Program-made: the position numbers and the translations under genes | Notes under the pieces: model-generated | Seen by the model: the letters and a program-made list of their open reading frames with translations, nothing else | What the model was told of the DNA's origin: nothing | Database searches by the model: none | Shown: one piece after another, positions 28,468 to 38,191 of the stretch | Position numbering within the stretch: position 1 is the stretch's first letter | Layout of the letters: each line of letters begins with the position of its first letter | NCBI RefSeq assembly: GCF_024195285.1 | Contig: NZ_JALHBS010000090.1 | Span: 1-64,000 of the forward strand | Direction: 5' to 3' | Source of the DNA: Aurantimonas marianensis | GTDB taxonomy: Bacteria; Pseudomonadota; Alphaproteobacteria; Rhizobiales; Rhizobiaceae | Length of the DNA: 64,000 nt

Positions 28468-29004
28468 ATGCGCCGTCTTCTCACCGCTCTTCTCGCCGCG
28501 TCCCTCGCCAGCCTGGTGCTGACCGGCCCGACGACCGCTGCGGACATGCAACGCTTGCAGGCGCCCGCCGTCGCGAGCGCCAATGTTCCGGCCTGCGACG
28601 ACGCCGACGTTCTGGCCGAGGTCGAAGACCAGTTCGAATATGGCGCCCCGCGCATGCTCGAAACCAAGCTCGAAATCCTCGAATTCAGCGGTATGATCGA
28701 GACCGGCTATTTCCCGCAAAAGCTGGACGCTCCCCTCCCCAGCAGCCCGATCGAGCGTCGCTACTGCCAGGCGACGGCGTTGATTACCGACGGCAAGCAG
28801 CGGACCGTCTACTACGTCATCGAGCACCCGATGGGGTTCGCCGCGGCCGGCGGTCATCTCGGCAGGTTCTCGCCAGTGAAATCCTGGCGGGCCGAGGGCT
28901 GCGTGCTGGGGCTTGACGACTGGCACGTCTATGGCGCCGATTGCCAGTCGCTTCGTCGGTTCCCGGCGGCGGGACGCACCACTCCCGACTATGTCACGAA
29001 ATAA
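28468..29004 (+). CDS. Secreted four-cysteine protein of unknown function
   Basis: A 178-residue protein with a signal peptide (MRRLLTALLAASLASLVL, cut near residue 24 after TTA or TAA). The mature part has exactly four cysteines, at 43, 100, 145 and 159, which could form two disulfides in the periplasm. The blocks IERRYCQATALITDGKQRTV, EHPMGFA and GLDDWHVYGADCQSLR look like a conserved family of secreted proteins in Rhizobiales, but I know no function. It lies 15 bases before the glutathione transferase gene and may share its transcript. Confidence 0.75.
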   Translation: MRRLLTALLAASLASLVLTGPTTAADMQRLQAPAVASANVPACDDADVLAEVEDQFEYGAPRMLETKLEILEFSGMIETGYFPQKLDAPLPSSPIERRYCQATALITDGKQRTVYYVIEHPMGFAAAGGHLGRFSPVKSWRAEGCVLGLDDWHVYGADCQSLRRFPAAGRTTPDYVTK

Positions 29005-29019
29005 GGTCGATCCACCGCC

Positions 29020-29619
29020 ATGCGTCTGTACTATTCTTCCGCCTCGCCGTTCGCCGCCAAAGCAAGGATGGCCGCGCGCCATTGCGGCATCGATGTCGAG
29101 AGTGTCTCCGTCGACACGTCTGCGGAGCCCGCCGATCTGCTCGCCGCCAACCCACTCGGCAAGATTCCCGCTCTGGTCCTCGACAACGGCACCTCGGTCT
29201 ACGACAGCCGCGTCATCTGCGACCTGTTCGACCGGATGAGCGGCAACCAGCTCGTCCCGCAGGAACTCGACGCCTGGCGTTCGGTCAAAACCTTCGAGGC
29301 CGCCGCCGACGGGGTCGGCGACGCGCTGATTCTCGGGGTTTACGAAGTGCGTTACCGGCCGGAGGAAAAACGCCACCCGGATTGGGTCGACAAGCAGATG
29401 CGCAAGGCCGATCGTGGCCTGGCGTTCCTGGAAGACCATATCGCCGACCTCCCCGACGAGCCGACGACCGCCCATTTCGCGCTGGCGGGCCTGCTCGGCT
29501 GGATGGCCTTCCGTTTCGAGGGAAAAATCGAGCGCGAGCGACCGAAACTGGCGCAATGGCTCAAGCAGTTCCCCGAGAGCTTCCCCGCCTACGGGGAATT
29601 GCAGCCCCGCGCGGCATGA
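29020..29619 (+). CDS. Glutathione S-transferase family protein
   Basis: A 199-residue GST-like protein. The thioredoxin-fold N-domain covers about 1-78, with the conserved cis-proline in NPLGKIPALVLDNG and the glutathione-binding pair DSR in SVYDSRVICDLF. The all-helical C-domain is 85-199. The first strand reads MRLYYSSASPFAAKARMA, with serines at the position where many bacterial GSTs have the catalytic residue. The substrate is unknown. It follows the secreted four-cysteine gene closely and faces the outer-membrane gene across a 37-base gap. Confidence 0.88.
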   Translation: MRLYYSSASPFAAKARMAARHCGIDVESVSVDTSAEPADLLAANPLGKIPALVLDNGTSVYDSRVICDLFDRMSGNQLVPQELDAWRSVKTFEAAADGVGDALILGVYEVRYRPEEKRHPDWVDKQMRKADRGLAFLEDHIADLPDEPTTAHFALAGLLGWMAFRFEGKIERERPKLAQWLKQFPESFPAYGELQPRAA

Positions 29620-29656
29620 CGCTTCGGCGCCAGGGCGTCCGACGATCCGGCCGGCA

Positions 29657-30325
29657 TCAGAATTTCAGCGCGATGCCGGCGCGGATCGAGTGCTCGTCGA
29701 AGCCCGACGAGACGCGGGTATTGCCGAGGTCGTAGGTCTCGCTGCCGAAGTCAGAATAGCGATATTCGAGCCGCGACGTGACATTGTCGGTGATCTTGGC
29801 CTCGATGCCGGCGCCGAGCGTATAACCAATGCTGGTCTGGCTGTCGGATGCACCGCCCAGGGACAACTCGTTGCGAGACGCGGCAACGCCGGCGGTTCCG
29901 AAGACGAGGAACGGGTCGACCGCAACGCCGGCCCTGGCCCGCAGCGATCCGAAAATACTGGTTTCAGCGTCGATCGGCGCTCCGACGGCGCCGTTGAATC
30001 CGCGGCCGTCCACGCCGGAACCGCCAATGTCGGCCTCGATGCCGTAGACCAAACGATCGGTCTGCAAATTGTAGCCGGTGTAGACACCTCCGACGAAGCC
30101 CTCGCCATCGAACTCGGCACCACCCGACTGATCGAAATTGGAGGTATTGTAACCGACGAAAGCGCCAGCATAGGGGCCGGACCAGACGTAGACCGGAACC
30201 GACGGGGCGAACGGTGCCGGCTCGGGCGGCTGCGGCGTGTCCAGGACCGTGTCGGCCGCGTTGGCGGACGTTGCCAACAAAGCAAGCGTCAGCCCGATCG
30301 CCAAATGTCGAAGCGGCGTCACCAT
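29657..30325 (-). CDS. Outer-membrane beta-barrel protein (Omp25/Omp31-like)
   Basis: A 222-residue outer-membrane protein. The ATG at 30325 opens a signal peptide cut after ANA at about residue 23. A short Pro-rich linker (PQPPEPAPFAPSVP) precedes the barrel. The barrel has the family block WSGPYAGAFVGYNTSNF, then alternating strands with glycine-rich turns. It ends SIRAGIALKF, where a terminal Phe is the usual BAM signal. Such eight-strand barrels are major surface proteins in Rhizobiales. A GGGAGA ribosome site lies six bases before the start. It is divergent from uvrC. Confidence 0.9.
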   Translation of the reverse strand: MVTPLRHLAIGLTLALLATSANAADTVLDTPQPPEPAPFAPSVPVYVWSGPYAGAFVGYNTSNFDQSGGAEFDGEGFVGGVYTGYNLQTDRLVYGIEADIGGSGVDGRGFNGAVGAPIDAETSIFGSLRARAGVAVDPFLVFGTAGVAASRNELSLGGASDSQTSIGYTLGAGIEAKITDNVTSRLEYRYSDFGSETYDLGNTRVSSGFDEHSIRAGIALKF

Positions 30326-30711
30326 AGGGCTTCTCCCATCTTCAACCGACCAAGTTCCGCTCACAACGAAGCAGAGGAGGTCCGGAACGCGTTCGTCAAA
30401 ATCACATCGCATTCACCACCGGTAGATGGGGTGCCTCGTGCCACGCGAACAGGATCTGGCCGGGGTCATGGCGTGACGATGAACGGATTTTTTGTCGCCG
30501 TTGCGAATTTGCAACTTGCGCATCGTCGCCCTGCCAGTGGCGCATCCCGGCCGGCGGGCTGGCCTCCGAAAGACCCCTGAACTTTTCCCTTTCGCGCGAT
30601 CATATAAGAAGACCAGATGTTACAAACGGGCGGACACCAGCCGATCGCGTCCGCAACGCTTTCCAGATAATCCGGCCGAGCGCTGAGCCGCGCGGGCCGA
30701 CCCGGGATGAC
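30326..30711. other. Divergent control region between the outer-membrane gene and uvrC
   Basis: This 386-base stretch has no supported gene. It must hold the promoters of both flanking genes. I see no tRNA or clear terminator, and cannot assign -10 and -35 boxes with confidence. A run of six T and several GC-poor stretches occur around 30485-30520 and 30580-30620. Confidence 0.5.
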
Positions 30712-32757
30712 ATGACCGCCGACACGCAAGACTTCGACGACGAGCTCGTTCCCGAGCCGGGGAACGCAACCACCGAAACAGCCACCGGTGCCGGCGCGTC
30801 GCTGGTCGCGACGATCGACTGGGACGATGCCGGCAAGTTCGTAGCAGGCGACCGCGTCGGGGTTGAGTTGATCACGGCGTTGGCGAAACGCCTGCCGAAT
30901 CAGCCGGGTGTCTACCGCATGTTCGGCAAGGATGGCGAAGTTCTCTACGTCGGCAAGGCACGCTCCTTGAAGAAGCGCGTGACGAGCTACACGCGGATGG
31001 GCGGTCACACCCAGCGCATCGCCCGCATGATCCGCGAAACGCGGCAGATGGAATTCGTCACGACGCGCACCGAGACCGAGGCGCTGCTGCTCGAAGCCAA
31101 TCTGATCAAACGCCTGAGGCCGCGCTTCAACGTCCTGATGCGGGACGACAAGTCGTTTCCCTACATCCTCGTCAGCGAGGACCACGAGGCCCCGGCCATC
31201 ATGAAGCATCGCGGCGGGCGCTCGCGAAAAGGCAGCTATTTCGGCCCCTTCGCCTCGGCCGGCGCGGTGGGCCGCACGATCAACTCGCTGCAACGGGCTT
31301 TCCTGCTGAGAACCTGCACCGATTCGGTCTATGAAAGCCGGACGCGCCCTTGCCTGCTCTATCAGATCAAACGCTGCTCGGCGCCCTGCACCGGCGAGAT
31401 CGGGATCAACGATTATCAGGGCCTCGTGAACGAGGCGAAGGCGTTCCTCTCCGGCCGCTCGAACCAGATCAAGAGCGGCATGGCCGCCGCGATGCAGGAA
31501 GCCTCGGAAGAGCTCGATTTCGAGCGCGCCGCCGTCTACCGTGACCGTCTCGCCGCGCTCTCGCACGTTCAAAGCCACCAGGGCATCAACCCTGCCGGCA
31601 TCGAGGAGGCCGACGTCTTCGCGATCCATCAGGAGGGCGGGCTGACCTCGATCCAGGTGTTCTTTTTCCGTACCGGCCAGAACTGGGGAAATCGGGCTTA
31701 TTTTCCCAAGGCCGATCCCTCGCTGGAGGCAGCCGAGGTGCTAGGGGCCTTCCTGGCGCAATTCTACGACGACAAGCCGGCTCCACGGTTGATCCTGCTG
31801 CCGATCCAGGTCGAGGACGAAGCGCTGCTCGCCGAAGCCCTCAGCGTCAGGGCCGAACGGCGGGTCGAGATCGCTGTTCCCTCGCGCGGGCTGAAGAAGG
31901 ATCTGGCCGACCATGCTGCCGCCAACGCCCGCGAGGCGCTGGGACGCCGGCTGGCGGAAACCTCCTCACAGGCGCGGCTGCTCAAAGGCCTGCAGGAGAC
32001 CTTCGCCCTGCCCCATCCGCCCCGGCGAATCGAGGTTTACGACAATTCCCACATCATGGGCACGAACGCGGTCGGCGCGATGATCGTCGCCGGGCCGGAG
32101 GGGTTCGCCAAGAACCAATATCGCAAGTTCAACATCAAGGGCGCGGACATCACGCCGGGCGACGATTTCGGGATGATGAAGGAGGTGATGACGCGGCGTT
32201 TCTCGCGGCTGCTCAAGGAGCATGGCGAGGGCCCGCAAGCGCCCGAGCCGGTCTGCGAAGATGACGAGGATGACGACGCACTGACCGACACCGCGATGCC
32301 GGCCTGGCCCGACCTCGTCCTGATCGACGGCGGCAAGGGGCAGATTTCCGCCGTGCGCGGGATCTTCGCCGAACTCGGCATCGCCGACAAGGTCACCACG
32401 ATCGGCGTCGCCAAGGGCGTCGATCGCGACGCCGGGCGCGAGCGATTCGTCACCGAGGGCCGCGAGCCGTTCTCGCTGCCGCCGCGCGATCCGGTGCTGT
32501 ATTTCCTGCAACGGCTTCGCGACGAGGCGCACCGTTTCGCGATCGGCTCGCATCGCGCCCGGCGCAAGAAGGAACTGGTGAAGAACCCGCTCGACGAGAT
32601 CGCCGGCATCGGACCGAGCCGCAAGCGGGCCCTGCTCCACCATTTTGGTACGGCCAAGGCCGTTTCGCGGGCGGCTTTGAGCGACCTGCGCGAGGTCGAA
32701 GGCGTCTCGGCCACAATGGCCAAATCGATCTACGACCATTTTCACGAGCGGGGATGA
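30712..32757 (+). CDS. uvrC: UvrABC excinuclease subunit C
   Basis: A 681-residue nucleotide-excision repair endonuclease that makes both incisions around a lesion. The GIY-YIG domain begins at about residue 64 ([20 protein letters not shown]). The cysteine block [15 protein letters not shown] lies near 215 and the UVR domain near 260. The RNase-H-like domain starts at about 440 ([20 protein letters not shown]), and a C-terminal helix-hairpin-helix pair ([17 protein letters not shown]) ends the protein. About 60 extra acidic residues precede the GIY-YIG domain. pgsA follows closely. Confidence 0.97.
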   Translation: MTADTQDFDDELVPEPGNATTETATGAGASLVATIDWDDAGKFVAGDRVGVELITALAKRLPNQPGVYRMFGKDGEVLYVGKARSLKKRVTSYTRMGGHTQRIARMIRETRQMEFVTTRTETEALLLEANLIKRLRPRFNVLMRDDKSFPYILVSEDHEAPAIMKHRGGRSRKGSYFGPFASAGAVGRTINSLQRAFLLRTCTDSVYESRTRPCLLYQIKRCSAPCTGEIGINDYQGLVNEAKAFLSGRSNQIKSGMAAAMQEASEELDFERAAVYRDRLAALSHVQSHQGINPAGIEEADVFAIHQEGGLTSIQVFFFRTGQNWGNRAYFPKADPSLEAAEVLGAFLAQFYDDKPAPRLILLPIQVEDEALLAEALSVRAERRVEIAVPSRGLKKDLADHAAANAREALGRRLAETSSQARLLKGLQETFALPHPPRRIEVYDNSHIMGTNAVGAMIVAGPEGFAKNQYRKFNIKGADITPGDDFGMMKEVMTRRFSRLLKEHGEGPQAPEPVCEDDEDDDALTDTAMPAWPDLVLIDGGKGQISAVRGIFAELGIADKVTTIGVAKGVDRDAGRERFVTEGREPFSLPPRDPVLYFLQRLRDEAHRFAIGSHRARRKKELVKNPLDEIAGIGPSRKRALLHHFGTAKAVSRAALSDLREVEGVSATMAKSIYDHFHERG

Positions 32758-32847
32758 AAATCGTCACGTTTCGTAGCAATGATGACGGTTGACGCGAGGC
32801 CGGCTGGCAGGCTTGTACTGGCGCGCACAGCCGAAGCGGACAATCTC

Positions 32848-33429
32848 ATGGCATCTCGGGCGTTCAGCCTTCCCAACATTCTCACCTATGCGCGCATCGC
32901 TTGTGTGCCGCTGGTCGTCCTGTGTTTCTTTGTGGAGGGACGGCTGAGCAGCCCGGACTATGCCCGCTGGTGGGCGTTGTTCATCTTTGTGGCGGCCAGC
33001 ATCACCGACTTTTTCGACGGTTACCTGGCGCGCGCCTGGCAGCAGACATCGACGATCGGACGCATGCTCGATCCGATCGCCGACAAGCTTCTGGTCGCCG
33101 CGTCCCTGCTGTTGCTGGCCGCCGACGGCACGATCGCGGGGTGGAGCCTGTGGGCGGCGATCGTGATCCTGTGTCGCGAGATTCTGGTCTCCGGGCTCAG
33201 GGAATATCTGGCCGAGCTGAAAGTGTCGGTCCCGGTTACCCGGCTCGCCAAATGGAAAACGACGATGCAGATGATCGCCATCGGCTTCCTGCTGGCCGGC
33301 CCCGCGGCCGACAAGATCGTCTCCTTCACCACGGAAACCGGCATCGGGCTCTTGTGGATTTCGGCGATCATCACACTCTATACGGGGTACGACTACTTTC
33401 GCGCCGGACTTCGGCACATCGACGTTTGA
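32848..33429 (+). CDS. pgsA: CDP-diacylglycerol--glycerol-3-phosphate 3-phosphatidyltransferase
   Basis: A 193-residue integral membrane enzyme that makes phosphatidylglycerophosphate, the precursor of phosphatidylglycerol. The start MASRAFSLPNILTYARI is typical. The signature is complete: SITDFFDGYLAR then GRMLDPIADK. Downstream the block LCREILVSGLREYLAE is specific to PgsA within the family. About five or six hydrophobic helices are present. The frame is open 23 codons further upstream. Position after uvrC and before moaD is common in alphaproteobacteria. It is the better PgsA candidate of the two related enzymes in this window. Confidence 0.93.
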   Translation: MASRAFSLPNILTYARIACVPLVVLCFFVEGRLSSPDYARWWALFIFVAASITDFFDGYLARAWQQTSTIGRMLDPIADKLLVAASLLLLAADGTIAGWSLWAAIVILCREILVSGLREYLAELKVSVPVTRLAKWKTTMQMIAIGFLLAGPAADKIVSFTTETGIGLLWISAIITLYTGYDYFRAGLRHIDV

Positions 33430-33497
33430 CCCGCGCGCCTCTGGATCGCGGCGCGGCGGAAACCCATCTATGTTTCTGAACGATTGCCGAGGAAGAG

Positions 33498-33692
33498 GTG
33501 GAACTACCGGCCGGCGTCACCACCGTCGAGGATCTGCTGCATTGGCTGAAGGGCCGCGGCGAAACCTACGACATGGCGCTGCAAGCGCCCGAGATCATCC
33601 GCGTCGCGATCGACCACGAGCATGTGGATCACTCCGAACCGGTCGCCGGGGCCAGGGAAATCGCACTGTTTCCGCCAATGACGGGCGGCTGA
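33498..33692 (+). CDS. moaD: MoaD, molybdopterin synthase small subunit, 5' end apparently damaged
   Basis: The readable frame gives 64 residues from a GTG at 33498. It carries the MoaD core ELPAGVTTVEDLLHWL and the intact C-terminal Gly-Gly tail (FPPMTGG) that is activated by MoeB and carries sulfur. Full MoaD is about 80-85 residues and opens with a strand like KVLYFAWVRERIG. Here that part is missing. The same frame shows TIAEEEVELP directly upstream, then a TGA at 33477-33479. A remnant IYVSER appears in another frame just before it. So the first strand of the beta-grasp fold seems lost by an indel, and function is doubtful unless the sequence is in error. moaE follows two bases after the stop. 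Confidence 0.6.
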   Translation: MELPAGVTTVEDLLHWLKGRGETYDMALQAPEIIRVAIDHEHVDHSEPVAGAREIALFPPMTGG

Positions 33693-33694
33693 CC

Positions 33695-34210
33695 ATGGCC
33701 GCGGAAGCCGACCGGGGCGAGAACAGCGAAGCACCGCCGGGTCTGTTGCCGGTGGTGCGGATTCAGGCCGACCGCATCGACATTGCCGCCGAGATCGCGG
33801 CCATGGCCGGGGGCGAGGCGATGGGCGCGATCGGCGGCCTCGTCAGCTTTTCCGGCTTTTGCCGCGACGAAGGCGGGCGTCTTCACGCTCTCGAACTCGA
33901 ACACTATCCGGGGATGGCCGAGCGCGAAATCGAGCGGATTGCCCGCGAGACGATCGCACGCTGGCCTCTGCTTTCCTGCCGTGCCATCCACCGTTTCGGC
34001 GTGATCGCGCCGGGCGAGGAGATCGTCTTCGTCGCCTGTGCCTCGGAACACCGCCAGGCGGCCTTCGAGGCGGCCTCCTATCTGATGGACTTCCTCAAGA
34101 CGCAGGCGCCGTTCTGGAAGCGGGAGCATCTGAAGGACGGAACGGCGGGCGGCTGGGTCGAGGCGAAGGACACCGACGACAGCGCCGCCGATCGCTGGCA
34201 CCGGCTCTGA
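33695..34210 (+). CDS. moaE: MoaE, molybdopterin synthase catalytic subunit
   Basis: A 171-residue large subunit of molybdopterin synthase, which transfers sulfur from MoaD to precursor Z. Conserved parts are GAIGGLVSFSGFCRDEG, LELEHYPGMAEREIERIA, HRFGVIAPGE and the catalytic lysine block FWKREHLKDG near 140-150. The start at 33695 gives about 20 residues before the usual beginning VVRIQADRID. A longer frame from 33470 exists but its first 75 residues are only moaD read out of frame. It provides cofactor to enzymes such as the oxidoreductase at 23977. Confidence 0.93.
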   Translation: MAAEADRGENSEAPPGLLPVVRIQADRIDIAAEIAAMAGGEAMGAIGGLVSFSGFCRDEGGRLHALELEHYPGMAEREIERIARETIARWPLLSCRAIHRFGVIAPGEEIVFVACASEHRQAAFEAASYLMDFLKTQAPFWKREHLKDGTAGGWVEAKDTDDSAADRWHRL

Positions 34211-34270
34211 CGCGAGAATGGATTGCCGTGTTCGACGGGCCGCGCGATCGCCGCCACCGTCGTCGAACAT

Positions 34271-34295
34271 AAAAACGGGAGGCACGTGGCCTCCC
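34271..34295 (-). terminator. Rho-independent terminator of ndk
   Basis: On the minus strand, a 7-bp stem GGGAGGC/GCCTCCC around a 5-base loop is followed by GTTTTT. It lies 40 bases after the ndk stop. Confidence 0.85.
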
Positions 34296-34335
34296 TCCAA
34301 AACCCTTATATTGGGTTGCATTCAGACCGACGGCT

Positions 34336-34758
34336 TCAGCCGACAATCTCGATCTCGGAGAACCAGTAGGCGATTTCCTGCCGCGCGGTCTCCGGCGCAT
34401 CCGAGCCATGCACGGAGTTTTCGCCGATCGACTGTGCGTGTGCCTTGCGGATGGTGCCCTCGGCCGCGTCGACCGGATTGGTCGCGCCCATGATTTCGCG
34501 ATTGCGCGCGATGGCGTTCTCTCCCTGCAGAACCTGGACTATCGTCGGACCCGACGACATCGACTCGACGAGCTCGCCGAAGAAGGGCCGCTCCTTGTGG
34601 ACCGCATAGAAGCCCTCGGCTTCGCGGCGGCTCATCCAGACCCGCTTGGACGCGACGACCGTCAGACCGGCTTCCTCCAGCATCTTGGTGATGGCGCCCG
34701 TCAGGTTGCGACGAGTGGCATCGGGTTTGATCATCGAGAACGTGCGTTCGACCGCCAT
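34336..34758 (-). CDS. ndk: Nucleoside diphosphate kinase
   Basis: A 140-residue enzyme that balances nucleoside triphosphates by phosphate transfer from ATP. It opens [13 protein letters not shown], as expected. The phosphohistidine is His117 in [12 protein letters not shown]. The ribosome site AAAGGA precedes the ATG by seven bases. The frame is open to 34878 but without family similarity. It has its own terminator and is divergent from the ABC-F gene. Confidence 0.97.
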   Translation of the reverse strand: MAVERTFSMIKPDATRRNLTGAITKMLEEAGLTVVASKRVWMSRREAEGFYAVHKERPFFGELVESMSSGPTIVQVLQGENAIARNREIMGATNPVDAAEGTIRKAHAQSIGENSVHGSDAPETARQEIAYWFSEIEIVG

Positions 34759-34940
34759 GGCGTGGTCCTTTTCAAAAATGGCCGGGAAAAATGTGGGCGA
34801 CCTATACAAGCCGACCCGCTTACGGGCAAGGCGCGTATGAAGCCGAATCGGATCGTGCTCTCGATCGCCGTGGCCCACTTGGCGGTCCGAGGGCGCCAGG
34901 CCCCCTTTCGCACTGCGGCATACCGTGGCAAAAGCCGCCC

Positions 34941-36848
34941 ATGCTTCAGATCACCGACCTTTCCGCGCGCGTCGCCGGACGCCTTCTCATCGATCACGCC
35001 AGCCTTACGTTGCCAACCGGCACCAAGGCTGGTCTGGTTGGACGCAACGGCGCCGGCAAATCGACCCTGTTTCGCGTCATCACCGGCGATCTCGCGGCGG
35101 AGACAGGCACCGTCTCGCTCCCAAAGAATACGCGACTCGGCCAGGTCGCGCAGGAGGCGCCGGGCACCGAAGAGTCGTTGATCGAGATCGTCCTGAAGGC
35201 CGACACGGAGCGTCTTGCCCTGCTTGAGGAGGCCGAGACGGCAAGCGACCCGCACCGCATCGCCGACATCCATGTGCGGCTGGCCGACATCGACGCCCAC
35301 TCGGCCGAAGCCCGCGCTTCCGCGATCCTGTCCGGTCTCGGTTTCGACATGGCCGCGCAGGCCCGTCCCGCCTCGTCCTTTTCCGGCGGCTGGCGCATGC
35401 GCGTGGCGCTCGCGGCGGTGCTGTTCTCGCGGCCGGACCTCCTGCTGCTCGACGAGCCGACCAACTATCTCGACCTCGAAGGCACGCTGTGGCTGGAGAA
35501 CTTCGTCGCTCGCTACCCCTATACGGTCATCGTCATCAGCCATGATCGCGACGTTCTCAACAATGCCGTCAATTCGATCATCCATCTCGACCAGAAGAAG
35601 CTGATCTTCTATCGCGGCGACTACGACCAGTTCGAGCGCCAGCGCGCCGAGAAGCTGGAACTTCTGCAGAAGGCGATCGTCAAGCAGACCGCCGAGCGCA
35701 AGCACATGGAAGCCTTCGTCGAACGCTTCCGGGCCAAGGCGTCCAAGGCAAGACAGGCGCAGTCGCGCCTGAAGGCGCTGGAGCGGATGCAGCCGCTGCA
35801 GGGCATCGTCGAGGAACATGTCACGCCCTTCGTCTTCGATGCGCCCGAAAAATCCGCCGCCTCCCCGATCATTCGCATGGAAGGCGTTTCGGTCGGCTAC
35901 CAGCCGGGGCGCCCGATCCTGTCGAAACTCGACTTGCGGATCGACACCGACGACCGCATCGCTCTCCTGGGGCAGAACGGTAACGGCAAGTCGACCTTCG
36001 CCAAGCTGTTAGCCGAGCGGCTGAAGGAACAATCCGGCACGGTCACCCGCGCGCCGGGGCTCAAGATCGCCTTCTTCGCCCAACACCAGATCGACGATCT
36101 TCGCCCGGCCGAAAGCGCCGTCCAGCACGTCCGCCGGTTGATGCCGGACGCGCCGGAGGCGAAGGTGCGGGCCAAGGTTGCCCGGATGGGCCTGCCGACC
36201 CAGAAGATGGATACGGCCGCCGAAAAGCTGTCGGGCGGTGAAAAGGCGCGGCTGTTGATGGGGTTGGCGACACTTGACGCGCCAAACCTGCTGATTCTGG
36301 ACGAGCCGACCAACCATCTCGACATCGAAGCGCGCGAGAGTCTGGTGCGCGCCCTCAACGACTATCCGGGCGCTGTCATCCTGATCAGCCATGACCGCCA
36401 TATGGTCGAGGCGACGATGGACCGGCTGTGGGTCGTTGCCGAGGGGACGGTGTCGCGCTACGATGGTGATCTGGAAGACTACAAGAAGCTGGTCCTGTCC
36501 GGCGCTACGAAGGGCAGCGGCGTGCAAGACCCCGGTGACGGCGTGCCCGCCCCGGAGCCCGCGCCCATTTCCAAGATCGATCAACGGCGGATCGCCGCCG
36601 AGAAGCGCGAATCGCTCAAACCGCTGAAGAAAAAGATCAGCCAGCTCGAGATTCAGATCTCGCGGTTGCAGAAGACCATCGAAGGGCTGGACGAGTCGCT
36701 CGGCGATCCGGCGCTCTACACACGCGATCCGGCACGGGCGAGCGCCCTCAACAAACAGCGCTCCGATGCGGCAAAGACGCTGGCGTCATGCGAGGAAAAC
36801 TGGCTAGCGCTTACCGAGGAGCACGAGTCGGCGATGGCGTCGCAATAA
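34941..36848 (+). CDS. ABC-F family ATP-binding protein
   Basis: A 635-residue soluble protein with two ABC ATPase domains and no membrane part. The first has Walker [10 protein letters not shown] (34-42), signature SFSGGWRM and Walker [10 protein letters not shown]. The second has Walker [10 protein letters not shown], signature [10 protein letters not shown] and Walker [10 protein letters not shown]. Between them is the ABC-F linker ([15 protein letters not shown]). A C-terminal coiled coil (about 545-630, [18 protein letters not shown]) is present. Such proteins act on the ribosome rather than in transport. It is closest in build to the YheS/Uup group; no gene symbol is safe. Confidence 0.92.
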   Translation: MLQITDLSARVAGRLLIDHASLTLPTGTKAGLVGRNGAGKSTLFRVITGDLAAETGTVSLPKNTRLGQVAQEAPGTEESLIEIVLKADTERLALLEEAETASDPHRIADIHVRLADIDAHSAEARASAILSGLGFDMAAQARPASSFSGGWRMRVALAAVLFSRPDLLLLDEPTNYLDLEGTLWLENFVARYPYTVIVISHDRDVLNNAVNSIIHLDQKKLIFYRGDYDQFERQRAEKLELLQKAIVKQTAERKHMEAFVERFRAKASKARQAQSRLKALERMQPLQGIVEEHVTPFVFDAPEKSAASPIIRMEGVSVGYQPGRPILSKLDLRIDTDDRIALLGQNGNGKSTFAKLLAERLKEQSGTVTRAPGLKIAFFAQHQIDDLRPAESAVQHVRRLMPDAPEAKVRAKVARMGLPTQKMDTAAEKLSGGEKARLLMGLATLDAPNLLILDEPTNHLDIEARESLVRALNDYPGAVILISHDRHMVEATMDRLWVVAEGTVSRYDGDLEDYKKLVLSGATKGSGVQDPGDGVPAPEPAPISKIDQRRIAAEKRESLKPLKKKISQLEIQISRLQKTIEGLDESLGDPALYTRDPARASALNKQRSDAAKTLASCEENWLALTEEHESAMASQ

Positions 36849-36975
36849 CATCGCGGCCGTGAGATTCTTCCGGTCGACGCAGTGAACGCGCGATCAAGTC
36901 CTATCGCCAGAGCGGGTTTTCATCACTGGCGCAGTCCAGGACAATCTCCTCTTCCTACAGGAACCGTTGGACGGC

Positions 36976-37653
36976 ATGTTACGCTACTTTCGAACCGCCG
37001 GCATACTGGCGCGTGAAACAGTGATCGTCGCGATCACCCGGCGGTCACGCGCTGAAATCGTCGCTTTCCTGATTTTGGCCCTGCTCTCGCTCACCGTGAC
37101 ATGGACGGGCAGCCTCATTTTCGAGCCGACGGCCGGGAAGGCCGACTATCCGGCGGAGAATGGCTGGCACGAACTCTTGCAAGCGGCGCTGCTGCTGTCC
37201 GCAGCCGTTCTGTTTTACGCAGCGGCAGTCCGGTTCGGGTTCGAAATTTTCTATTTCAGCCTGTTCGCCGCCTTCTTTTGCGGCCTCGCGGTTTTGCGCG
37301 AAACGCCTCGGTGCGCCAGCTCCTATTACGAGGGCGGACCGTGCCTCAGCTCAGACGGCAAGCTGATCATCGGCTTCGCGCTGGCCGCCACGGTGATCGC
37401 TCTGCTCGCCTGGCGGCGCATACCGCTGGCGCGGCAGGTCCGCGATCTAAACCTCTTGTGGATCTTGCCGGTCGGCTTCAGCGGCCTGATGCTGATCGCG
37501 GCGGAGATCATGGGCAGCTACTACATCGAGGTCTGGAAGGAAGAGACCCTCGAACTCGCCAGTTACGTCAATCTCACCGTGTTCGCGATGGTGCTTAACA
37601 TCCGACCCGGATGGTTCGACAGTCGGCCGCCCGGAGCGCATATGCCGCCCTAG
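36976..37653 (+). CDS. Membrane protein of unknown function
   Basis: A 225-residue integral membrane protein that I do not recognise. About six hydrophobic helices are seen: roughly 28-45, 65-85, 85-105, 125-145, 155-175 and 190-205. Two cysteines lie in a short extra-membrane loop, RCASSYYEGGPCLSS. Several Glu residues sit at or near helix ends (AAEIMGSYYIEVWKEE). The start is uncertain: ATG at 36976 or TTG at 36967; AGGA at 36959 fits either poorly. It runs convergent to holC with a 61-base gap. Confidence 0.7.
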   Translation: MLRYFRTAGILARETVIVAITRRSRAEIVAFLILALLSLTVTWTGSLIFEPTAGKADYPAENGWHELLQAALLLSAAVLFYAAAVRFGFEIFYFSLFAAFFCGLAVLRETPRCASSYYEGGPCLSSDGKLIIGFALAATVIALLAWRRIPLARQVRDLNLLWILPVGFSGLMLIAAEIMGSYYIEVWKEETLELASYVNLTVFAMVLNIRPGWFDSRPPGAHMPP

Positions 37654-37714
37654 ATCGTCCGTCTTCGGTCCGACTGCCCCAGATGCTCACGATTTCGGGC
37701 GTCAACGTCGTCGA

Positions 37715-38167
37715 TCAGGCCTTTTTCATCCAGCGGCCCTCATCCGTCTGCTGCCAGTACGTGACAGCGTGTCCGGCCGCCTTTTCGATCTTCCACCGCT
37801 CCCGCGCCCGCGCGATCTGCGCCTCGTCATGGCCATCGAACAAGTAGACCGCGCGGACATAACGGTCGAGCGGCGGCGGTGTCGCTCCTTCGACCAAAAA
37901 ACGAACCTGCGGGTCATTGTCTTCACGGCCGGCCTCGACCGTCAACAGGATCGGCTGTAGCGCGCCGGAGCCGTCGGAATCGCTGCCGTGCGGCAGGAAG
38001 CTCTCGTCCCGATAGACCCAAAGATGATGGTCGAGAGCATCGCGACGCTCCTCGCTGGCGAACTGGACGACGACGCGCCAGCCCTTGGCCAAGCTTCGCT
38101 CGAGGAGGCCCGGCAGGGCATCCTCAAGGCGACTTTCCGTCAGATGATAGAACAGGATTTCGGTCAT
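37715..38167 (-). CDS. holC: DNA polymerase III subunit chi
   Basis: A 150-residue HolC protein of the clamp-loader complex, which links polymerase III to single-strand binding protein. The N-terminal EILFYHLTESRLEDALPGLL is typical. Conserved blocks VQFASEERRDALDHHLWVY and FLPHG are present, and the C-terminal KIEKAAGHAVTYWQQTD closes the domain. It lies 24 bases after pepA on the same strand, the usual arrangement in proteobacteria. Confidence 0.92.
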   Translation of the reverse strand: MTEILFYHLTESRLEDALPGLLERSLAKGWRVVVQFASEERRDALDHHLWVYRDESFLPHGSDSDGSGALQPILLTVEAGREDNDPQVRFLVEGATPPPLDRYVRAVYLFDGHDEAQIARARERWKIEKAAGHAVTYWQQTDEGRWMKKA

Positions 38168-38191
38168 CCGACGCTCTATCTCCGGCCCGAC

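Noticed and set aside
27463-29556. 697-codon open frame antisense to rlmJ, the four-cysteine gene and the GST gene
   Set aside because: It spans three supported genes on the other strand and has no domain of its own.
33470-33694. Upstream extension of moaE from an ATG at 33470
   Set aside because: The extra 75 residues are moaD read out of frame, arginine-rich and without similarity; the ATG at 33695 follows moaD directly.
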